Positions 8,468-16,773 of a stretch of DNA of 64,000 nt are shown piece after piece. The position numbers were made by a program, and so were the translations under genes. Numbering within the stretch: position 1 is the stretch's first letter; every line of letters begins with the position of its first letter. Source of the stretch: Geothrix sp. (GTDB lineage Bacteria > Acidobacteriota > Holophagae > Holophagales > Holophagaceae); NCBI GenBank assembly GCA_019449415.1, contig JAGRPP010000017.1, forward strand, positions 62,001 through 126,000. Reading direction: 5' to 3'. Under the pieces are notes generated by a model. It was not told where the DNA came from. It saw nothing but the letters and a program-made list of their open reading frames with translations, and ran no database searches.

Positions 8468-10374
8468 GCTTCGGGAGCCTGAGCATGGGAATCCGGCAGG
8501 TTTTGCGGACCGCGGCCCTGGCGGGCCTGATGGGTCAGGTGGGGCTGTTCGGCGCTCCTGTCCGGGAGACGCCCAAGGCGCCCGCCGCACCCGCGCCGGC
8601 GGCCGAAGTGCATCCTGAGCGGGCCCCGGAGACGCTGCCGGCCATCGCCCTCAGCCACCGGGCGACGCACCTGTTCGCGGCCCTGTCGAAGGGAGATCCC
8701 GAAGCGGTGCGGGCGGCCCAGGTGGAAGTGGAAGCCCTCCGCCGGACCTACTCCACCCTGGATGTCACCCCCCTGATCGAAGCCGCGGCCTTCTGGGCGC
8801 GCGGACAGGGCATGGCCGGCCGGGCCGCGCTGGGCCTGGAGGGCCTCCAGGCCGTCGAGCGCTGGGCCCCCGACCATCCCAGCCTCCTGGGCACCCGGGT
8901 CTCGCTGATGAGGCAGGAAGGCGTCCGCGGCTGGTTCTGGAGTTTCCCCGATGTGCTCCGGCTGACCCTCCTGCGGGTGGAGCACCCTGCCCATCGCTGG
9001 CTCTGGATGGTGCAGCACCTCGGCATGCTGCGGCTGGCGGCCACGCTGCTGCTGTGGGGCTGGGCGCTGACCATGGGGCTGCGCTACCGGAACGCCTTCC
9101 GGCATCTCTGGGAGGAGCCTCTCCGGCGCAAGGGGTTCGCCCCCGTTCCCGTGGCCCTGATCGGCGCCGGGATCCTGGCGGGTCCGGTGCTCCTCGGCCT
9201 CGATCCCCTGGTGGCGGCCATGCTCTGGCTCTTCCTCCTGGCCCCCTTCCTCCTCGCTTCCGAGGTGAAGGTCACGGCCTTCCTTCTCCTGCTCCAGCTG
9301 ATCCACCCTGTGCTGGCCGCCATGGAACCCTGGTCCGCCCGAGAACCCGAGCCCAGCCTCCTGACCCTCCAGCTCCAGCCCCAGGTCCGACCCGTGCCAG
9401 CCGCCACCTTGCGCCTGCTTCCCCCGACGGACCAGGCCTTCCTCCAAGGGTGGGAGCAGCTTCAGAACCAGCGATGGAAGGAGGCCGAAGTCAGCTTCCA
9501 GGATCTGGTGGGCCGGCACCCCGAGCAGGGAGAAGTGCTGAACAACCTGGCCGTCGCCAAGTTCCAGATGGGGGATGTCGCCGGGGCGGAGAAGACTTTC
9601 GAAGCGGCGCTCCAGGCCGGACCCCGCATGGAGATCCTCCTCAACCAGAGCATCCTGGCCTTCAACCGCCTGGACACGGGGCTCGGCGCCTCCAAGCGGG
9701 ACGAGGCCCAGGCCGTGGCCCCGGAGGCCTACACCCGCCTCATCGCCCTCAATGATGCCCAGAAGGATGTTCGCACCTATCCGATGCCCCTCCCGGACAC
9801 GCCGGAACGCGTGAGCGCCCTCGTGGAAGCGGCGGGCGGGCGGAAGGCTGAAGGCGTGCCGCTGACAGAGCCCGCCTTCCTCGTGGCGCTGCTGCTGCCC
9901 CTGCTCGGCCTATCCGCGTTCTTCGTGCGTGTGAGGGCCAGCCTCCGCATGGCCCACCCCACCCAGTGCATCCGCTGCGGGGAGCCCTTCCACACCACCG
10001 ATAGCCCCGATCCCGAGGTGTGCCCGAAGTGCCACCATCTTTTCGTGCTGCGGGACGGGCTCCACACGGAGAACCGGAAGAAGAAGCTGGACGAGGTGGC
10101 CGACCATCAGCAGACCACCCGGTGGATCCACAAGTCCCTGATCGTGCTGCTGCCCGGGTGCGATCTCGCCTTCCTGGGCGAGACGCGGGAAGGTCTCATG
10201 GAGTTCATCCCCTTCTGCCTGGCGGTGGGCATGATCCTGGCCACGGGCCGGTCGGTGCGCTACCCCGGCGAGATCCTCGCGGATCCCACCTCCACCTGGC
10301 TGGCCATCGGAGCCCTCCTGGTGGGGCTGCTGTATATCCGTTCCTGGCTGAAGCTCATCTTGAGGAGGGCCTGA
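8464..10374 (+). CDS. TPR membrane protein with a zinc-ribbon insert
   Basis: 636 residues. After a hydrophobic N-terminus come helical repeats, a membrane pair near residues 195-275 (LAATLLLWGWALTMGL; PVALIGAGILAGPVLLG and following), a clear TPR region around QLQNQRWKEAEVSFQDLVGRHP, and another membrane segment (FLVALLLPLLGLSAFFVRV). Then a cytosol-type zinc ribbon: CIRCGEPF and, 18 residues on, CPKCHHLF. Two or three C-terminal membrane helices close the protein. No enzyme motif seen. Coupled to DUF1844 by ATGA and 1 base from the DUF4388 gene, so it probably works with both. Confidence 0.7.
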   Translation: MSFGSLSMGIRQVLRTAALAGLMGQVGLFGAPVRETPKAPAAPAPAAEVHPERAPETLPAIALSHRATHLFAALSKGDPEAVRAAQVEVEALRRTYSTLDVTPLIEAAAFWARGQGMAGRAALGLEGLQAVERWAPDHPSLLGTRVSLMRQEGVRGWFWSFPDVLRLTLLRVEHPAHRWLWMVQHLGMLRLAATLLLWGWALTMGLRYRNAFRHLWEEPLRRKGFAPVPVALIGAGILAGPVLLGLDPLVAAMLWLFLLAPFLLASEVKVTAFLLLLQLIHPVLAAMEPWSAREPEPSLLTLQLQPQVRPVPAATLRLLPPTDQAFLQGWEQLQNQRWKEAEVSFQDLVGRHPEQGEVLNNLAVAKFQMGDVAGAEKTFEAALQAGPRMEILLNQSILAFNRLDTGLGASKRDEAQAVAPEAYTRLIALNDAQKDVRTYPMPLPDTPERVSALVEAAGGRKAEGVPLTEPAFLVALLLPLLGLSAFFVRVRASLRMAHPTQCIRCGEPFHTTDSPDPEVCPKCHHLFVLRDGLHTENRKKKLDEVADHQQTTRWIHKSLIVLLPGCDLAFLGETREGLMEFIPFCLAVGMILATGRSVRYPGEILADPTSTWLAIGALLVGLLYIRSWLKLILRRA

Positions 10375-10375
10375 G

Positions 10376-11542
10376 ATGGCACTGGAAGGCTCCCTCCGGG
10401 ACTTCGACCTCTTCTCCCTGTTCAACATGATCAAGATCCAGGGGAAGAACGGCACCCTGGTCCTCTCCCAGGGCCAGGAGTTCGTCAAAGTCTTCTTCGA
10501 GAACGGCGAGATCGTCGGCTGCGATTCCAACCAGGTCCGCATGGAGGATCGCCTGGGCACCATGCTCGTGCGCCTGGGCCGCCTTACGGGCGAGGAACTG
10601 CTGGCCATGGTCCAGGTGCAGCGGCAGACCCTCAAGCGCATGGGCACCCTGCTGCTCGAAAGCGGCAAGGTCCAGGCTTCGGATCTGCAGGATGCGCTGT
10701 TCGGCCAGGCCACCGCCATCCTCCATCGCACCTTCCGCTGGGTGGAGGGCGACTACCGCTTCGATTCGTTCCTGCCCCCGGATTTGGACCGGGAGCACTT
10801 CGTCCCCATTCCCGTGGACACGGTGCTGATGGAGGCCGCCCGGATCCAGGATGAGTGGCCCGAAGTGGAACGCCGCCTGCCGGCCATGGATCTTCCTTTG
10901 GGTCGCTCCCCGCGCGCCCAGGCCCTCCATCTGGACATCGACCGGGATGTGTCCGGGGTGCTGGACGGGAAGGGGCAGATCCAGCATGGCTCTTCGGGCC
11001 TTACCCACGAGCAGGAGATGGTGCTGTCGTACTTCGACCATCCCCAGGCCATCAAGGACATCGTCCAGATCAGCCGCTACGAGGAACTGGATACCTGCAA
11101 GGCCATCGCGGACCTGCTAGAGGCGGGGCTGCTGGAGCCCATCTCCGGCGAGGCCCCCAAGGTGGTGCGCCCCTGGGTGGATGGCCACCCGGATCTCGCC
11201 CCCGAAACCTGGGAGCCGAGCGCCTTGTTGTGGCCTCTGGTGGCCCTGGCCTTCATCGTCCCCCTCGCCCTCTATGTGCCCCACCAGCGGGGATCCATGA
11301 ACCTGGGGCTGGCCAGCCTGGCCCCGGTGGATGTCCGCGTGGTGCCCGAGGGGCCCACCCGGATGCGGCAGGCCTGGGCACTCCGCATGGCCGCTCCGAA
11401 GGACGGAGGCGCCATACTGGCGAAGGATCTCGGCAGGCCCCTGGATGAGAAGAACCCGGTGCCCGACCTGACCCAGCTGCCGGACCCGATGATTCCGGTC
11501 CCGACAGCGGCTCCCCAGCCTTCTCCACGCCCCAAGCGATAA
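10376..11542 (+). CDS. DUF4388 (PATAN-like) protein with C-terminal membrane anchor
   Basis: 388 residues. Opens with the DUF4388 block (MALEGSLRDFDLFSLFNMIKI, GTLVLSQGQEFVKVFFENGEIVGC, RLGTMLVRLGRLT), known from gliding- and regulation-related proteins such as PatA. A middle helical region has GTLLLESGKVQASDLQDALFGQ. One membrane span near residue 285 (LWPLVALAFIVPLALYV) is followed by a proline-rich tail. By family knowledge it is a signalling adaptor. It is third in the DUF1844-TPR-DUF4388-tdk run. Confidence 0.78.
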   Translation: MALEGSLRDFDLFSLFNMIKIQGKNGTLVLSQGQEFVKVFFENGEIVGCDSNQVRMEDRLGTMLVRLGRLTGEELLAMVQVQRQTLKRMGTLLLESGKVQASDLQDALFGQATAILHRTFRWVEGDYRFDSFLPPDLDREHFVPIPVDTVLMEAARIQDEWPEVERRLPAMDLPLGRSPRAQALHLDIDRDVSGVLDGKGQIQHGSSGLTHEQEMVLSYFDHPQAIKDIVQISRYEELDTCKAIADLLEAGLLEPISGEAPKVVRPWVDGHPDLAPETWEPSALLWPLVALAFIVPLALYVPHQRGSMNLGLASLAPVDVRVVPEGPTRMRQAWALRMAAPKDGGAILAKDLGRPLDEKNPVPDLTQLPDPMIPVPTAAPQPSPRPKR

Positions 11543-11551
11543 GGATTTCCG

Positions 11552-12139
11552 ATGTTCGTGCACCAACGCCAGGGCTCCCTGGAGGTGATCTGCGGCCCCA
11601 TGTTCTCCGGCAAGTCGGAGGAGCTCATCCGGCGCATCAAGCGCGCGATCATCGCCAAGCAGAAGGTCCAGGTCTTCAAGCCCGCTCTGGACGACCGCTA
11701 CGACGCCTCCGCCATCGCCAGCCACAGCCAGCGCAAGCACGAGGCCATCCCGGTGAAGAACACGGAGGAGCTGCTCCGCCATCTGGATCCGGAAGCCCAG
11801 GTGGTGGCCCTCGATGAGGCCCAGTTCCTGGACGAGGGGCTCATCCCCATCATCGAGGAGCTGGCCAACCGCGGGGTGCGGGTCATCGCCGGCGGCCTGG
11901 ACCAGGACTCCAACGGCGAGCCCTTCGGCATCATGCCCATCCTTCTCGCCAAGGCGGAATATGTCACCAAGCTCCAGGCCATCTGCATGGTCTGCGGGGC
12001 CCTGGCGGGGCGCACCCAGCGCATGGTGCACACGGGCGGCCAGGTGCTGGTGGGCGCGGCCGAGGCCTACGAGGCCCGTTGCCGGCACTGCCATGAGACG
12101 CCTCACGCCACCGGTCCGCGGATGCTCGAAGGCGAGTGA
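11552..12139 (+). CDS. tdk: thymidine kinase
   Basis: 195 residues, type II thymidine kinase, the salvage enzyme making dTMP from thymidine and ATP. Walker A is GPMFSGKS; the catalytic and metal-site block is ALDEAQFLDEG; structural zinc is held by Cys145, Cys148, Cys177 and Cys180. Length is typical. It starts 9 bases after the DUF4388 gene and is therefore likely the last gene of that operon, with no evident functional link. Confidence 0.95.
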   Translation: MFVHQRQGSLEVICGPMFSGKSEELIRRIKRAIIAKQKVQVFKPALDDRYDASAIASHSQRKHEAIPVKNTEELLRHLDPEAQVVALDEAQFLDEGLIPIIEELANRGVRVIAGGLDQDSNGEPFGIMPILLAKAEYVTKLQAICMVCGALAGRTQRMVHTGGQVLVGAAEAYEARCRHCHETPHATGPRMLEGE

Positions 12140-12177
12140 CCTCCACCCTCCCCGAGGGCTCCTTCCCCCTTGGAACA

Positions 12178-12192
12178 TTGACACTCCGTCAA
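12178..12192. repeat. inverted repeat TTGAC-N5-GTCAA upstream of the glutaryl-CoA dehydrogenase gene
   Basis: A perfect 5-bp dyad with 5-base spacing, in the 201-base gap between tdk and the dehydrogenase. It begins with TTGACA, so it could be a -35 element or a repressor half-site pair. No matching -10 at 17 bases was found. A TAGACT string at 12265-12270 could be a -10 of a different promoter. Confidence 0.3.
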
Positions 12193-12340
12193 GGTGATTC
12201 CTGCTGCGACAGGAAAGCGCGGCTCGGCGAGGGGTGGGCTGCTGAATGGGTTTTGACGGGGCGATAGACTGGCCCCGGCGCGCTGCTGCAGCGCCGTTTT
12301 GCCAACTTGCCCGAGGCTTCAGGGCACACAGGAGGTCACC

Positions 12341-13531
12341 ATGGCCGGCGCCTACGCCACCTTCACCCACATCACCGACTACATGGGCTTCGAGGGCCTG
12401 CTCACTGAGGAAGAACGGATGATCCGCGAGACCGCGCGGAAGTTCGTGAACGCCGAGGTGCTGCCCATCATCGAGAAGCACGCCCAGGATCAGACCTTCC
12501 CCAAGCACCTCATCCGCAAGATGGGTGAACTGGGCTTCTACGGCCCCTCACTGCCCGAGGAATACGGCTGCATGGGCGTCTCCAATGTGGCCTACGGCCT
12601 TCTGATGTACGAGCTGGAGCGGGGCGATTCTGGCCTCCGCTCCTTCGCGTCCGTGCAGGGCAGCCTCGTCATGTGGCCCATCTACGCCTACGGCAGCGAG
12701 GAGCAGAAGAAGCACTGGCTGCCCAAACTGGCCGCGGGTGAGAAGATCGGCTGCTTCGGCCTCACCGAGCCCGACTTCGGCTCCAATCCCGGCGGCATGC
12801 TCACCAAGGCGGTGCGCGAGCCCGGCGGCAAGTGGCGCATCAACGGCACCAAGATGTGGATCACCAACGGCACCGTGGCCGATGTGGCCGTGGTGTGGGC
12901 CCAGACCGAGGACGGCATCCGGGGCTTCCTGGTGGAGAAGGGCACGCCCGGTTTCAGCGCCCCGGAGATGAAGGGCAAGTGGAGCCTGCGCGCCTCCACC
13001 ACCTCCGAACTGGTGCTCGAAGATGTGATCGTGGATGAGAAGACCAGCCTTCTGCCCAATGTGAAGGGCCTCAAGGGCCCCCTGGGCTGCCTCACCCAGG
13101 CCCGCTACGGCATCGCCTGGGGGGCGCTGGGCGCCGCGGACGCCTGCTACCAGTGCGCCCTGGACTACGCCAAGACCCGCATCCAGTTCGACAAGCCCAT
13201 CGCCAGCTACCAGCTCCAGCAGGAGAAGCTGGCCTGGATGGTCACCGAGCTCACCAAGGGGCAGCTGCTGGTCCATCAGCTGGGTCGCCTGAAGGATGCC
13301 AAGACCTACACGCCCGCCCAGGTCTCCATGGCCAAGATGAACAATGTGAATGTCTCCCTCGAGATCTGCCGGAAGGCCCGCACCATCCTGGGCGCCAACG
13401 GCATCCTCGATGAGTACCCGGTCATGCGCCACATGGCGAACCTCGAGAGTGTCTACACCTACGAGGGCACGCACGACATGCACACCCTCATCATCGGGCA
13501 GGAGGTCACGGGGATTCCCGCCTACCGCTAA
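12341..13531 (+). CDS. gcdH: glutaryl-CoA dehydrogenase
   Basis: 396 residues from an ATG with CAGGAGG just upstream; an in-frame ATG at 12299 has no such site. An FAD-dependent acyl-CoA dehydrogenase. The signature that points to glutaryl-CoA rather than simple acyl-CoA is SGLRSFASVQGSLVMWPIYAYGSEEQ, including the arginine (Arg100) that binds the substrate carboxylate in the human enzyme, and YTYEGTHDMHTLIIG with the catalytic Glu375. It would turn glutaryl-CoA into crotonyl-CoA in lysine, tryptophan or aromatic degradation. It stands alone between two terminators or gaps. Confidence 0.88.
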   Translation: MAGAYATFTHITDYMGFEGLLTEEERMIRETARKFVNAEVLPIIEKHAQDQTFPKHLIRKMGELGFYGPSLPEEYGCMGVSNVAYGLLMYELERGDSGLRSFASVQGSLVMWPIYAYGSEEQKKHWLPKLAAGEKIGCFGLTEPDFGSNPGGMLTKAVREPGGKWRINGTKMWITNGTVADVAVVWAQTEDGIRGFLVEKGTPGFSAPEMKGKWSLRASTTSELVLEDVIVDEKTSLLPNVKGLKGPLGCLTQARYGIAWGALGAADACYQCALDYAKTRIQFDKPIASYQLQQEKLAWMVTELTKGQLLVHQLGRLKDAKTYTPAQVSMAKMNNVNVSLEICRKARTILGANGILDEYPVMRHMANLESVYTYEGTHDMHTLIIGQEVTGIPAYR

Positions 13532-13542
13532 AGGCCGCTCCG

Positions 13543-13582
13543 TCCTCCGAAAAACGGGCCGCATGGCCCGTTTTTCGGAGGA
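13543..13582 (+). terminator. terminator after gcdH, overlapping the patatin ribosome site
   Basis: A perfect 18-bp inverted repeat around GCAT, with five T residues inside the 3' arm. The end of the 3' arm (CGGAGG, to 13580) is also the only plausible Shine-Dalgarno for the patatin ATG at 13594. Confidence 0.85.
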
Positions 13583-13593
13583 TAAAATGCCGA

Positions 13594-14577
13594 ATGCCCC
13601 AACCCTTCCGCATCCTGTCGATCGATGGCGGCGGCATCCGCGGCCTCATCCCGGCGCTGGTGCTGGCGGAGCTGGAGCGGCAGACGGGTCGGGCCGTGGC
13701 GGACTGCTTCGACCTCATCGCGGGTACCAGCACGGGCGGCATCCTGGCCCTGGGGCTCGCGGCGCCGGGGCAGGGTGGGCGGCCCCGCTACTCCGCGCAG
13801 GATCTGGCCGGACTCTATCTGAAGGAGGGACCACGGATCTTCGACGAGAACCTCTGGCGCCGCCTCACGAACCCCATGGGGCTGCGGGCCGCGAAATACC
13901 CATCAGACGGCCTCGAGGGCGTGCTCAAGCAGTACTTCGGGGAGGCCCGCCTCAAGGAGGCCCTCACCGAGGTGTTGGTGACCGCCTACGATCTGGAGAA
14001 GCGGGATGCTTTCTTCTACCGCCGCCGTAGGGCCCGGGAGGATGCCCGCTACGATGTGCCCCTCCGCGTGGCGGCCCGCGCCACCAGCGCGGCTCCCACC
14101 TACTTCGAGCCCGCTCTGGTGCAGTGGCCCGGAGAGCGTGATGTGCTCGTGGATGGGGGCGTCTTCGCCAACAACCCGGCCATGTGCGCCTATGCGGAGG
14201 CGTGGCAGGCGCTGGGAAGGGCTGGTCGTTCCGCGGAGGACCTCCTCCTCGTGTCCCTGGGCACGGGGCTCTATGCCAAGCCCTACCGGTACGAAGAGGC
14301 GAAGGGCTGGGGGGTGGCTGGGTGGGCCAGGCCCGTGCTGGATGTGATCTTCGATGGTGTGGCCGACACGGTGGACTACCAGCTCCGCCAGCTGCTGCCC
14401 GCCCGCGAAGACGGCACACCGCGCTATCACCGCTTCCAGGCCGATCTCGACGCGGGGCTCAGCGAGATGGACGACACCAGCCCGGGCCATCTGGAGGGAC
14501 TGCAGCGCGCGGTTGAAGGCATCCTCAAGCGCCAGGCCGCGGAGGTCGAGGCCCTGGCGAAGCTGCTTCGGGTTTGA
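13594..14577 (+). CDS. patatin-like phospholipase
   Basis: 327 residues. The patatin fold signatures are present: the oxyanion loop DGGGIRG, the nucleophile elbow GTSTG, and the catalytic aspartate in VDGGVFANNPA. These enzymes cleave acyl chains from lipids with a Ser-Asp dyad. No signal peptide. It resembles the CapV-type fold in length, but I see no nucleotide cyclase or other CBASS gene beside it, so a defence role is not supported. Transcription must start within or after the preceding terminator. Confidence 0.88.
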   Translation: MPQPFRILSIDGGGIRGLIPALVLAELERQTGRAVADCFDLIAGTSTGGILALGLAAPGQGGRPRYSAQDLAGLYLKEGPRIFDENLWRRLTNPMGLRAAKYPSDGLEGVLKQYFGEARLKEALTEVLVTAYDLEKRDAFFYRRRRAREDARYDVPLRVAARATSAAPTYFEPALVQWPGERDVLVDGGVFANNPAMCAYAEAWQALGRAGRSAEDLLLVSLGTGLYAKPYRYEEAKGWGVAGWARPVLDVIFDGVADTVDYQLRQLLPAREDGTPRYHRFQADLDAGLSEMDDTSPGHLEGLQRAVEGILKRQAAEVEALAKLLRV

Positions 14578-14583
14578 GACCTC

Positions 14584-15012
14584 CTAGTGCGTCTTCTCCG
14601 TGCGCACCACCAGGACATCGCAGGGGGCCAGCCTCACCACCCGCGCGGCGGTGCTGCCGAAGAGCAGACGCTCCAGCGTGGAATGGCCCACCTGGGCCAC
14701 CACCAGCAGGGTCCGGTGATCCGCTTCGGAGATGAGTTCTTCCGCGGGGCCGCCCCATTTCACGACGGCGGTGGCCCCGGGGTAGGGCCTGAGCCAGCCC
14801 TCCAGCTGCTCGCGGGCGTGGTCTTCCATGCTGTGGAGCCAGGCGGGGTCGGGCAGGGCGATCTGGGCTTCGGGCAGCATGGGCGCTGGGGGCTGGAGCA
14901 CATGCATGGCCACCAGGGGGACGCCCATCCGGACGGCCCAGTTGCCGGCCCGGTCCAGGGCCTGCTTCGAGGCCTCAGAGAAGTCGATCCCCACCAGCAC
15001 CCGCGTGATCAC
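14584..15012 (-). CDS. universal stress protein (UspA family)
   Basis: 142 residues, single Usp domain: starts VLVGIDFSEASKQAL and ends with the nucleotide-binding region VVAQVGHSTLERLLFGSTAARVVRLAPCDVLVV. The usual Gly-X2-Gly part is altered (VGHS), so ATP binding is uncertain. Converges with the patatin gene 6 bases away and diverges from the pirin pair across a promoter-rich gap. Confidence 0.88.
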   Translation of the reverse strand: MITRVLVGIDFSEASKQALDRAGNWAVRMGVPLVAMHVLQPPAPMLPEAQIALPDPAWLHSMEDHAREQLEGWLRPYPGATAVVKWGGPAEELISEADHRTLLVVAQVGHSTLERLLFGSTAARVVRLAPCDVLVVRTEKTH

Positions 15013-15086
15013 GGCGGCCTCCGTTTGGACACCCCAAAGATAAGTCCATGTTCCTCATGAAGCTCCCGTTTTTTTGAGGGGAGGGG

Positions 15087-15114
15087 TTGAAATAAAAGTT
15101 GCAACACCTAAAAT
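15087..15114 (+). promoter_or_regulatory. sigma-70 type promoter for the pirin pair
   Basis: TTGAAA (15087-15092) and TAAAAT (15109-15114) are 16 bases apart, the best match to a housekeeping promoter in the window. The predicted start is near 15121, directly at the AGGAGG ribosome site of the ATG at 15131. Confidence 0.55.
15098..15108 (+). promoter_or_regulatory. operator-like motif GTTGCAACACC in the pirin promoter spacer
   Basis: GTTGCAAC is an 8-base palindrome placed between the -35 and -10 elements. The same 11 bases occur on the minus strand at 39430-39440 just upstream of the GNAT gene. Confidence 0.4.
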
Positions 15115-15130
15115 GAATCCAGGAGGCATC

Positions 15131-15841
15131 ATGATCACGCTGCGACCTGCTGGAACCCGCGGCCATTTCGATTTCGGCTGGCTGGACACCCACCACACCT
15201 TCTCCTTCGGCGAGTACTTCGACGCCGACCACATGCAGTTCCACGCGCTGCGCGTCATCAACGAGGACCGCGTGCAGGCGGCCAAAGGGTTCGGCACCCA
15301 CGGCCATCGCGACATGGAGATCCTCACCTGGGTGCTGTCCGGCACGCTGGAGCATCGCGACAGCCTGGGCACCCACGGCGTCATCCGCCCAGGCGAAGCC
15401 CAGGTCATGAGCGCCGGCACCGGCATCCGCCACAGCGAGTTCAACCCTTCGGCCGAAGAGCCCGTGCACTTCCTCCAGGTCTGGATTCTCCCCGAGCGCC
15501 AGGATCTCGTCCCCCGCTATGACCAGGTGGCTTTTCCCGAAGCCGGCCTTCAGAATCAGCTGCGCCTCATCGCCAGTCCCGACGGCGCGGAGGGTTCCGT
15601 GAAGCTCTTCCAGGATGTGAAGGTCTTCGTGGCCCGGCTGGACGCGGGCCGCGCGGTGCAGGGCTCCATCCCCTCCGGACGCGCGGGGTTCCTCCAGGTG
15701 GCCAGGGGCTCCATCAGCCTCAACGGCGCGACGATGACCGCCGGGGATTCCGCCCGCATCGAAGGAGAGCCGTCCATCACCGTGGTGGCCGGGGCGGTGG
15801 CTGGATCACCCGCCGAAATCCTGTTCTTCGATCTTGCCTGA
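15131..15841 (+). CDS. pirin family protein (YhhW type)
   Basis: 236 residues from an ATG with AGGAGG upstream. A bicupin of the pirin/YhhW group: FDFGWLDTHHTFSFGEYFD at the start, then GTHGHRDMEILTWVLSGTLEHRDSLG and MSAGTGIRHSEFNP, which retain the His-X-His and later His-X-Glu metal ligands. Related E. coli YhhW has quercetin dioxygenase activity; the natural substrate here is unknown. It forms a pair with a second pirin 10 bases downstream. Confidence 0.9.
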   Translation: MITLRPAGTRGHFDFGWLDTHHTFSFGEYFDADHMQFHALRVINEDRVQAAKGFGTHGHRDMEILTWVLSGTLEHRDSLGTHGVIRPGEAQVMSAGTGIRHSEFNPSAEEPVHFLQVWILPERQDLVPRYDQVAFPEAGLQNQLRLIASPDGAEGSVKLFQDVKVFVARLDAGRAVQGSIPSGRAGFLQVARGSISLNGATMTAGDSARIEGEPSITVVAGAVAGSPAEILFFDLA

Positions 15842-15851
15842 GGAGGTTCCG

Positions 15852-16718
15852 ATGACCCGCAAATCCGTTTCCGTCCTCGTACCCGGACTCCCCACGGAGG
15901 ACGGCAACCGCGTGCCGCTCACGCGCCTGGTGCCCGGTCAAGGCAAGCGCGGCGCAGAGGCCTTCCGCGCCATGGATCCCTTCCTGCTCATGGACCACTT
16001 CGGTCCCATGGTGCTGCCTCCGGGGACGGATGCGGGCTTCCCGCCCCATCCCCACCGGGGTTTCCAGACCCTCACCTACCTGATCCAGGGCGCCTTCCGG
16101 CACCGGGACAGCACGGGCGGTTCAGGGCTGCTGCAGCCCGGCGGCGCCCAGCTCATGAATGCCGGGGCCGGCATCGTCCATGAAGAGATGCCGGTGCCCG
16201 AGCACCTGGAAACCGGCGGCCCCATCGAGGGCGTGCAGCTCTGGATCAACCTGCCCAAGGCGCTGAAGGGCTCCACCCCGGGCTACACGGACCTGCAGGC
16301 GGAGACCATGCCGTGGACCGCCATCCCCGGCGGGCGCATGCGCGTGCTGGCGGGCACCTGGGCGGGCGTGACCGGCCCGGCCCGCACGCCCGCGAAGATC
16401 GCCTATGCCCACCTGGAGCTGGAGGCCGGTGCGCAGTTCGAGCAGGCCATTCCCGCAGGGTGGATCGCCGCCGCCGTGCCGCTGCACGGAGCCATCCGCA
16501 TCGAGGGCACGGAGGTTCCGGCCGACAGCGTGGCCCTGCTGGGCGAAGGCGATTCGCTGGCCCTGGAGGCGGCGACTCCCGTCAGCCTCATGCTGCTGAC
16601 GGGGGAACCCCTCCGGGAGCCCATCGCCCACTACGGCCCCTTCGTGATGAACACCTACGAGGAGATCGAGCAGGCCATCCAGGATTACCAGGCCGGCCGC
16701 ATGGGCCATCTGGACTGA
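15852..16718 (+). CDS. pirin family protein
   Basis: 288 residues. Start chosen at 15852, behind AGGAGGTTCCG. Pirin signatures: LMDHFGPM, FPPHPHRGFQTLTYLIQGAFRHRDSTG, MNAGAGIVHEEMP, with the metal-binding His residues and Glu intact. The C-terminal cupin ends in GPFVMNTYEEIEQAIQDYQAGRMG, typical of long pirins. It is probably co-transcribed with the shorter pirin. Confidence 0.9.
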   Translation: MTRKSVSVLVPGLPTEDGNRVPLTRLVPGQGKRGAEAFRAMDPFLLMDHFGPMVLPPGTDAGFPPHPHRGFQTLTYLIQGAFRHRDSTGGSGLLQPGGAQLMNAGAGIVHEEMPVPEHLETGGPIEGVQLWINLPKALKGSTPGYTDLQAETMPWTAIPGGRMRVLAGTWAGVTGPARTPAKIAYAHLELEAGAQFEQAIPAGWIAAAVPLHGAIRIEGTEVPADSVALLGEGDSLALEAATPVSLMLLTGEPLREPIAHYGPFVMNTYEEIEQAIQDYQAGRMGHLD

Positions 16719-16773
16719 ACTTCAGATCTGGGGGGCCGGGCCGAAGAAGAAGGTCTGACTCCCGGAAACGCCC

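Noticed and set aside
13594-14577. Patatin as a CBASS (CapV) effector
   Set aside because: No cyclic-nucleotide synthase, HORMA, Trip13 or ubiquitin-like gene is next to it; neighbours are housekeeping genes.
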